A stretch of 64,000 bases of DNA from Sepiola atlantica (Eukaryota; Mollusca; Cephalopoda; Sepiida; Sepiolidae), in the NCBI GenBank assembly GCA_963556195.1, contig OY744519.1, positions 111,502,145-111,566,144 on the forward strand. The letters run 5' to 3'. Position 1 is the first letter of the stretch. The number at the start of each line of letters is the position of its first letter. The position numbers were made by a program, and so were the translations under genes. The notes beneath the pieces are model-generated. The model was not told the DNA's origin. It did not search any database and worked only from the letters and a program-made list of their open reading frames with translations. Below, in pieces: positions 56,167-64,000 of the stretch.

Positions 56167-57014
56167 GTGCATTAAAGATCTGAGATCTTTTTTTTAAAAG
56201 TTATTTCATTATCAATACTTTAATTGTCTATTTACAGTCACTTTCTTTATTAAACAGTGTGTAAATCATAATAAAATTCACAAAATTCCTTAAATTAGTA
56301 AAAATTAGTTATCTCCCTTGACTTCTTGCAATTTAAAAACTTTATGTTAATAATATTTAACTAGCGTGACCCCATGGAAATTCCATGGGGGTTTCTAAAT
56401 TAATCTGTATAATTTATGAAGTTAATATGTCTCTTTTGTATTTATCTATTTAAGATCGTAGCAGTTTAATTTTTTTTAAGACAATAAACATTGTCTTTCT
56501 TCTAAGAAGTAAAAATAATTGTCAGTTAAATATTCTTCAAATCAATCAAACGATTGTCACTTTTTTTAAATATATTTATTAAAAATTGCGCTGTTTTAGG
56601 CAACAGGATGATAGAATTCGATTTTGAAACAATTTATTTTAAAATGGGTAAAGTCGGAATTGTTTACCATAACAACATCAAATTAATCACCAATCACCAT
56701 CTTTACTGATCGGACGATCTCATTTTTTCCCCATGTGTGTGAAAGGTGATAACCTACGCATTAACATGAAGTGCCTTAGCGTATTATTATGTAGATTAAA
56801 CAGAAATGTCAATAGGATGCAGTTGTTTTTTTTTGTATTTTCCTTGCTAAAGGAAATAAGATGTGAGAAAAAAACATTACAAACCGTTATTATGACATTT
56901 CAGTTTCTAGATATGAAATGTTAATAAAATAAAGTCTGCATTATTTATTTAAAAATTTGAGTTCTTTTTATTATATTTTAACAGAAGTTTATTGTGAAAT
57001 CCTCAACAAGAATG
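56055..57014. other. Unassigned DNA with (ATT)n
   Basis: (ATT)n at 56118-56166. At 56361-56393, 'gaccccatggaaattcc' followed by 'atgggggtt' contains the palindrome 'ccccatggaaattccatggg'. No gene. Confidence 0.5.
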
Positions 57015-57022
57015 GTCAATGA

Positions 57023-57400
57023 GTAATTTACTCCTCTCCAGGAGTTAGGCACAAGGCCAGTTTTTATCCTACTCCCACAAGTAAGATGTGACCCAAGCTC
57101 GGGTCGGAAAGTGGGGGTTGAAAAGCCAGCGCCCGAGAGGTGCGCACTCTGACCATCAAAAATTGCCTGGGCAGCCCCGTCGGCATTCCCTGGTAGGGGC
57201 GCCTCAAGCAGTAAGCAATTAACTTACTCCTCCCCAAAGAGGGGTGGCAAAGCCTGGGAGGGTGGACCTCCTAGAACTGCACAGGACAATCCCATAGACC
57301 GGCGTAAATCAAGCCCCGAAGGCCAAGACAATACCAGTCTATAGGGTGCAGTATCCATCGGAACAGATACTACACTTTGATCTCGACCAAAAGGCCGAAC
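57023..57400 (-). mobile_element. U2-SINE-L copy 8 (full length)
   Basis: Complete: head 'tcggccttttggtcgagatc' and 'aaagtgtagtatctgttcc', stem 'ctatagactgg'/'ccggtctatggg', full body and both tail blocks. Probable target duplication 'gtcaatga' at 57015-57022 and 57403-57410. With the 50926 copy it is the best template for a family consensus. Confidence 0.9.
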
Positions 57401-57410
57401 CCGTCAATGA

Positions 57411-57660
57411 TTCAAAAGGAAATATGTGATGGATCATAGCGAGAATCCATTGTATCATACATACAAAGCAAAAGATGTAATTCCAAAACATGTTAATTTT
57501 GATTTAAATAAATCTGTTCACACCATTCGTTGTTTCACAGTAAAACTTAACAAGTGGTTTACTTATAGACAAATAGTTAAGTTATTAATGGTAATCTCTC
57601 AACAAGTAATACCATCAAATGTTATAAGCAAACTAAAACTACAATGAAGATGTGGTTATC
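57411..57660. other. Unassigned DNA with a 73-codon frame
   Basis: The plus frame 57426-57647 was inspected; composition is reasonable but no family is recognised and no other gene signal is present, so no CDS is called. Confidence 0.35.
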
Positions 57661-57664
57661 AAAA

Positions 57665-57850
57665 CCATTTTTAGAGGGATATTCAGTTTTCTATGTAAGT
57701 TAAATGTAAAATGATCCCCATCTCAAAATTCTGAAAACGTGTTAGTAAACGAGATTGTTTTGACTAAACACTGGTACAAAAACGAAGAAGAGGAGACCAG
57801 TTGATGTTAAACTTACATAGGAAACTAAATCACCTTGTTAAAAATTAAAG
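57665..57850. repeat. Small foldback related to FB1
   Basis: 'cagttttctatgtaagtt' (57688) and its inverse 'aaacttacataggaaact' (57808) form arms. The neighbouring 'aaatgtaaaatgatcccc' resembles FB1 arm text. Confidence 0.5.
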
Positions 57851-57874
57851 AGGTAACTTTTGAAACAGTTTTTC

Positions 57875-58253
57875 GTACTTGTAAGGAATGGGCACACACA
57901 GAATTTCAGTTATTACTGAGTCAATTCCGAATATTAGCGGAGAATCCTTAGTCATTCCCGAAAATTTCCGAAGTAATTTACGATTTGAAAGCCAGATTTT
58001 TTTCTTTTCTTTTTTTCTTTTTGGGGAAGTTTTTTCAACTTTAATTTTTTTTTTTTTGAGAGGCTAATTTTTTTTTAACCCTTACCTAACCTTTTGCATG
58101 CTTAGTGTAATCTACCTTTTTACTTTCTATTCACAGCTTTCAAATCGTAAACTTCTTTAGTCATTTCCGAGACTGAATCGGGATTCTCCATCAATTCTCA
58201 GCACTGACCCCATAAGAATTGAAATCCTCTGGGTCCCCATTCCTTACAAGTAC
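57875..58253. repeat. Foldback element FB8 (379 bp)
   Basis: Arms of about 120 bp. The left starts 'gtacttgtaaggaatggg' and ends 'tttacgatttgaaagc'; the right mirrors it from 'gctttcaaatcgtaaa' to 'ccattccttacaagtac'. The T-rich interior has no ORF. The clean ends make this a good MITE candidate. Confidence 0.75.
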
Positions 58254-59705
58254 TTTTTTTTATAATTTGAAAATGTGGTATTAAATCCTAAGATTCTTTT
58301 TCCCCAAAATTGCGTAACAAACATATTAGAGCCTTCCCCCATCATTTCTGACATTTTTGTTATTTATTTCTGTCATTCAATTTCGTGAAAATATGTTTAG
58401 TAAAACAAAACTTTTTATTGTTGTTGCAAAATTCTTTCTTTATTATTATTCAGCTTTGGGCACTTCTGAAGCGTGCTTAATAATGAGTTTTGCTTTAATA
58501 ATTTAAACATTTCAATTTAAAAGAAGTTCAAAAGATATATTCTCATAGTGTTTGAAATAATATTTACCAATTTCATGATTATGGCATAAAGAATAGATTG
58601 AACGGGCATTATTAGAAACTTTCGGTAACAAGTAAGAACTTCATAATTAACTGCAGGGAATTTACAAAAAATATTTTTGAATCTCGTGTCAAGTTGTGGC
58701 AATCTTTGAATCGTGTTTATTACTGTCTCTGTTAAGAAGGAATATCTTAAGGCCGGATCTCCGAAGATAAATAATAGCACAGGGGAAAAAGAGAGCTGTT
58801 TATTATAAGAAATAACACATTCATCGAAAATATCCTGTTATCATGTGATAGTTTTTGGGAAGTGTCTTCTCCTGCAAATAATGGAAGAAAATTTATTTTT
58901 CTTTTAGTGTTGGCTAAATGTGGTTAGGTGGTTCTGTTTGCGTGATATTAAGCAATAGTGAGGTACATGGATGGTCAACAGCTTAGGATGTCTGACAAGA
59001 TGAATGGGCATTGCAGATCTCGGAAGGATGGGAGCAGAAGACCGGGGTGTAACACCTGCTGCGGCAAAAGACTTCTCTTTTTTTTGTTGCTTTTAGATAG
59101 GTGTATTCGGTGGGTAAAGAATTGGGAAGAATGCTAAAGAAAATAGAAAATGAAAGGAAAAATTAGAAGTTGGTGACTTGATATAGCCTGACCTGGGATA
59201 ATAAACCAAAATTTACAAGGAACCAAAGTGGACTGCTGTCAACAATGGCCATTAGGGAAAAGCTACACTTTGTGACAATAAAAGTAGGTATTGATTTAGT
59301 AGTTTAAGTTTCATCTATAAAGTGAAGCAACAGCATAAATAATCAATATAAAATGGGTAACCCTTGAAGTGGAAGTGGCTGTAAAGAACTTTATTTCATA
59401 CCCATGGGAAAGATACAATTGTATCTATCATATACCTAACAAGTAGTATCGACTATACTCTCAAACCTTGGTAGGGTAACTAATCTAGGAGACGGAAAAC
59501 TCTGACTTAGAGTTCTCTATGACATTGAACTCAAGCAATGTCAGATCAAGAATAGCAAGGTTGGAATTGCGCAACACTTGCCTCACTACAAACTGCTTAA
59601 TGTTCAGGCATCCTTTCGGGAGATATCTATTGTCTTTGAAGTAGAGCTCAACAAAACCAATAAATGAAGATGCTCGACTGAGCCCCAATCTCTAATTCCT
59701 CTTTG
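58254..59705. other. Unassigned DNA
   Basis: 58625-58705 is related to 48650-48735. The 87-codon minus frame across it (58517-58780) reads 'LPQLDTRFKNIFCKFPAVN', while the 48.7-kb relative is full of stops, so coding is unlikely. Nothing else recognised. Confidence 0.35.
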
Positions 59706-59709
59706 TAAG

Positions 59710-59905
59710 ACATTCACAATAAGAACTCGTCTTCCTACCACAATGGAAAAAAACTTTTCTGTCTTTCTTCATGTGCCTAGCATGAGGCGAAATTTTCATG
59801 AACGGAGTTTCTTTGCAAGGGCTTCCTGCATGTGGAACACATTACTTTGGGACTGCTCCTCTGCAGATTACAACATAGTCGTCAACAAATACTTGTTATA
59901 AACCG
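59710..59905 (+). pseudogene. LINE (Jockey/CR1-type) extreme C-terminus
   Basis: One open plus frame reads 'TRLPTTMEKNFSVFLHVPSM', 'RRNFHERSFFARASCMWNTL' and 'LWDCSSADYNIVVNKYLL' then stop. It matches the end of Jockey-type ORF2 ('R..F...FF.R....WN.LP......YN...FK..VN..L'). It is closest to the subfamily at 38775-39200. Truncated at 5'. Confidence 0.75.
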
Positions 59906-60002
59906 CCCCCATAAGTAATCAAACAGTTCATATCATGAATTGTTTTTCATCTTTCGGCTGATAATCGTTCCATCCTATTAACACTTATGGCTCTTGGTCT
60001 TG

Positions 60003-60585
60003 ATAAGTGCTGACCCAACAGTAAAAAAAAGATTATATGGTCAGTGTAAAGAAGTGACCCAACAGTAAAGAAAAAGATTAGATGGTCAGTGTAAAGTGGT
60101 GACCCAACAGTAAAGAAAAGGATTATATGGTCAGTGTAAAGTGGTGACCCAACAGTAAAGAAAAGGATTATATGGTTAGTGTAAAGTGGTGACCCAACAG
60201 TAAAGAAAAGGATTATATGGTCAAAGTGGTGACCCAACAGTAAAAATAGGATTATATGGTCAGTGTAAAGAAGTGACCCAACAGTAAAAAAAGGATTATA
60301 TAGTCAGTGTAAAGAAGTGACCCAACAGTAAAAAAAGGATTATATGGTCAGTGTAAAGTGGTGACCCAACAGTAAAGAAAAGGATTATATGGTCAGTGTA
60401 AAGTGGTGACCCAACAGTAAAGAAAAGGATTATATGGTCAATGTAAAGTGGTGACCCAACAGTAAAGAAAAGGATTATATGGTCAGTGTAAAGTGGTTAC
60501 CTAACAGTAAAGAAAAGGATTATATGGTCAGTGTAAAGTGGTTACCCAACAGTAAAAGAAAGGATTATATGGTCAGTGTAAAGAG
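60003..60585. repeat. 45-bp minisatellite
   Basis: About 13 units of a 45-bp repeat ('gtgacccaacagtaaagaaa' and 'ggattatatggtcagtgtaa'), with one shortened unit near 60220. Because 45 is a multiple of three it yields a periodic 15-residue frame on the minus strand (unit 'VGSPLYTDHIILFFT') and one on the plus. These are artefacts. Confidence 0.95.
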
Positions 60586-60784
60586 CCTTACTTACAACAA
60601 GATCAGTTTTATAGCATTGAAATTCCACTCGTTTATTCAAATGAAGCAAAGTGCTTTATTATAATAGGCACGTTTTTATGGGTGTTCTTTCACTTCATCA
60701 GTTCTTATGAGATCTTGATCAAATTTGTCAGATTTTAGATATACCTCAGAATAATGCACAAATAAAGAAACTCAGCGTTTGTAT

Positions 60785-60878
60785 TTTTCCAAATCCAGAG
60801 TGCCTATTTTTGGGAAGCTGGATTTTCCCCACATTAAAAACCAACCTTGTGTCTAACTCTGCCTTCGTAAGGAGGAAC
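60785..60878 (+). mobile_element. U2-SINE-S copy 7 (3' half)
   Basis: 'ccaaatccagagtgcc', 'ctggattttccccacattaa' and 'aaccttgtgtctaactctgc' are present. The head and first half are missing, so it is 5' truncated. Confidence 0.75.
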
Positions 60879-60980
60879 TCAGTGTTTGTTGCTAACGTGA
60901 TACCCTAGAACTGATAAACAGATTACAGTATATGCATCAATACTTCAACATAAAATTATCAAAGTTGGCACATAGGTCAA

Positions 60981-60982
<2 letters not shown>

Positions 60983-61036
<54 letters not shown>
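60983..61036. repeat. (TA)n microsatellite
   Basis: TA tract directly before the isolated 38-bp satellite-like unit. Confidence 0.95.
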
Positions 61037-61037
<1 letters not shown>

Positions 61038-61039
<2 letters not shown>

Positions 61040-61078
61040 ATAGCCACTATGTGCCACTATCATATTATATAAATATTA
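61038..61078 (+). repeat. Isolated relative of the 38-bp satellite
   Basis: 'tatagccactatgtgccact' followed by 'atcatattatataaatatt' matches one satellite unit with a few changes. It lies about 830 bp upstream of the array. Confidence 0.7.
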
Positions 61079-61205
61079 TCTATTAATGATGGAGATTATG
61101 TATCTGTCTGTCTATCTGAAGCCGAAACTATATTATTAGTTTTGATTGCTCTCTTTTTATATCTATCTATTTTAAGAAATCCACAGGTGTTAACATGACG
61201 TCAGC

Positions 61206-61258
61206 TTATTAGAGAGAGAGAGAGAGGGAGAGAGAGGGAGAGAGAGAGAGAGAGAGAT
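61206..61258. repeat. (AG)n microsatellite
   Basis: AG-rich tract with two GGG interruptions. Confidence 0.9.
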
Positions 61259-61909
61259 GGATACAAAACAGGGGCGCATTATTTGATTAATAACATGTAA
61301 ACAACATATTCTCTGAGATTTATCGTACGAGTCGCTTAAAAATGATATATTTACTTTGGATTTTTATTAAAACGTTTTGGGTTTGTTTATTTTTAAATCT
61401 TATTAAAAATTATGTTTTAAAGCACAAATCTATTGAATCAAATTGTATAATTTAAAAAATAATGGATTAGAAAAATTTATATAAAAGTTTAATACGAAAA
61501 TGCGTTTAGTTTAAAATGCTAACTAATGTAAACAATAGGCTCGCAGAATTATCCTTAAGTGCAAACTTACATGACTTAAATTCCAGAAAGATAAATGGTT
61601 CCATCATGGATATTATTTTTTTTAGCGAAAATAAAATAAAAAATTATAGTTGATCAGATTTAATATCTAATTATTTATTTAAATTTATTTTTGTCCAATT
61701 AAATTCAAGATTTTAAACTGGTGGGTGGGTCATCAATAGGTTCGCCAAATATAAATTTTGTTACGCCATCTTCTGAAACAATAAAATAACTTCCAGTTAA
61801 CAACTTTCTTCTATTTATCAAAGTGAATTTAAAGATTTTGTTTTCTAAGCACTTTCTCTGTAGTTACCTTTGACTTAGTTTTAAATGTAATGTATATAGT
61901 TGTTTTAAT
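61259..61909. other. Unassigned DNA
   Basis: No gene recognised between the (AG)n tract and the satellite. Confidence 0.35.
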
Positions 61910-64000
61910 AGAGTCGCTTCATGCCACTATCATATCATATAAATAATATAGCCACTTCATGCGACTATCATATCATATAAATAATATAGCCACTTCATGC
62001 GACTATCATATCATATAAATAATATAGCCACTTCATGCCACTATCATATCATATAAATAATATAGCAACTTCATGCCACTATCATATCATATAAATAATA
62101 TAGCAACTTCATGTCACTATCATATCATATAAATAATATAGCCACTTCATGCGACTATCATATCATATAAATAATATAGCCACTTCATGCGACTATCATA
62201 TCATATAAATAATATAGCCACTTCATGCCACTATCATATCATATAAATAATATAGCCACTTCATGCGACTATCATATCATATAAATAATATAGCAACTTC
62301 ATGCGACTATCATATCATATAAATAATATAGCCACTTCATGCGACTATCATATCATATAAATAATATAGCCACTTCATGCGACTATCATATCATATAAAT
62401 AATATAGCAACTTCATGCGACTATCATATCATATAAATAATATAGCAACTTCATGCGACTATCATATCATATAAATAATATAGCCACTTCATGCGACTAT
62501 CATATCATATAAATAATATAGCAACTTCATGTCACTATCATATCATATAAATAATATAGCAACTTCATGCGACTATCATATCATATAAATAATATAGCCA
62601 CTTCATGCGACTATCATATCTTATAAATAATATAGCCACTTCATGCCACTATCATATATAAATAATATAGCAACTTCATGCCACTATCATATCATATAAA
62701 TAATATAGCAACTTCATGTCACTATCATATCATATAAATAATATAGCAACTTCATGTCACTATCATATCATATAAATAATATAGCCACTTCATGCGACTA
62801 TCATATCATATAAATAATATAGCAACTTCATGTCACTATCATATCATATAAATAATATAGCAACTTCATGCGACTATCATATCATATAAATAATATAGCC
62901 ACTTCATGCGACTATCATATCTTATAAATAATATAGCCACTTCATGCCACTATCATATATAAATAATATAGCAACTTCATGTCACTATCATATCATATAA
63001 ATAATATAGCAACTTCATGTCACTATCATATCATATAAATAATATAGCAACTTCATGTCACTATCATATCATATAAATAATATAGCCACTTCATGCGACT
63101 ATCATATCATATAAATAATATAGCAACTTCATGTCACTATCATATCATATAAATAATATAGCAACTTCATGCGACTATCATATCATATAAATAATATAGC
63201 CACTTCATGCGACTATCATATCTTATAAATAATATAGCCACTTCATGCCACTATCATATATAAATAATATAGCAACTTCATGCCACTATCATATCATATA
63301 AATAATATAGCAACTTCATGTCACTATCATATCATATAAATAATATAGCAACTTCATGCCACTATCATATCATATAAATAATATAGCCACTTCATGCGAC
63401 TATCATATCATATAAATAATATAGCCACTTCATGTCACTATCATATCATATAAATAATATAGCAACTTCATGTCACTATCATATCATATAAATAATATAG
63501 CCACTTCATGCGACTATCATATCATATAAATAATATAGCAACTTCATGCGACTATCATATCATATAAATAATATAGCAACTTCATGTCACTATCATATCA
63601 TATAAATAATATAGCAACTTCATGTCACTATCATATCATATAAATAATATAGCAACTTCATGCGACTATCATATCATATAAATAATATAGCAACTTCATG
63701 CGACTATCATATCATATAAATAATATAGCAACTTCATGCCACTATCATATCATATAAATAATATAGCAACTTCATGTCACTATCATATCATATAAATAAT
63801 ATAGCAACTTCATGCCACTATCATATCATATAAATAATATAGCCACTTCATGCGACTATCATATCATATAAATAATATAGCCACTTCATGTCACTATCAT
63901 ATCATATAAATAATATAGCAACTTCATGTCACTATCATATCATATAAATAATATAGCCACTTCATGCGACTATCATATCATATAAATAATATAGCAACTT
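61910..64000 (+). repeat. 38-bp satellite array with higher-order structure
   Basis: About 55 tandem units of 38 bp ('gccacttcatgcgactatca' and 'tatcatataaataatata') continue off the right end. Six unit variants differ at two sites ('gcc'/'gca' and 'gcg'/'gcc'/'gtc'). A 35-bp unit carrying a deletion ('tatcatatataaat') recurs at 62635, 62936 and 63237, exactly 301 bp apart. A 12-unit, 456-bp order repeats from 63272 and 63728. No ORF. Confidence 0.97.

Noticed and set aside
59947..60237. 96-codon minus frame with a 15-residue repeat
   Set aside because: It is the 45-bp minisatellite translated; 45 is divisible by three, so periodic protein is automatic.
61910..64000. CRISPR-like array
   Set aside because: Units are contiguous without unique spacers, and the window is clearly eukaryotic; this is satellite DNA.

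Overview
This is an AT-rich eukaryotic window with no recognisable host protein-coding gene. It is dominated by transposable-element remnants, foldback (inverted-repeat) elements, minisatellites, (TA)n tracts and one large satellite array. The mix of decayed Jockey/CR1/RTE-type LINE ends, a mariner transposase fossil, Penelope-like retroelement (PLE) ends and snRNA-headed SINEs points to an animal, most likely a marine invertebrate such as a lophotrochozoan or mollusc. The species cannot be fixed from the sequence. No rRNA, intact tRNA, CRISPR or operon-like structure is seen. Almost all open frames are repeat-derived or chance.

Layout. 1-15.3 kb: a decayed LINE 3' end (152-955) and a dense cluster of foldback elements sharing one arm sequence. 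Within this stretch lie a TIR element (3481-4203), a 39-bp-arm hairpin (4402-4492), a 35-bp minisatellite split by a SINE (7400-8380), a candidate solo LTR and another LINE fragment. 15.6-24.3 kb: nested SINEs, a PLE-type inverted repeat, a hAT-like MITE, an RTE-like reverse-transcriptase fossil interrupted by a SINE with a visible target-site duplication, and a well-formed hammerhead ribozyme core at 23330-23375. 26.7-29.3 kb: a 2.5-kb block made almost only of TA/TTATATATAA/ACATATAT. 29.3-47 kb: mostly unassigned DNA with a mariner fossil, four LINE 3'-end fragments, two copies of an ~810-bp foldback element, a PLE 3' end with GIY-YIG-like remnant and hammerhead-like tail, and a DDE transposase fossil. 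47-60 kb: many more SINEs, a tRNA-headed SINE and foldbacks. 60-64 kb: a 45-bp minisatellite and a 38-bp satellite that runs off the window end and shows two higher-order periodicities (301 bp and 456 bp).

The most notable system is a pair of SINE families (long ~300-350 bp, short ~200 bp; about 16 copies here) whose 5' heads match the 5' end of U2 snRNA, including the region that contains the branch-site recognition sequence. Both also share a similar 3' end. Several copies have clear target-site duplications, one is nested in another, and two sit consecutively at the same target sequence. The second notable set is the hammerhead-type ribozyme motifs with very short, self-complementary helix III at PLE ends. 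All assignments are by eye; no database search was run.
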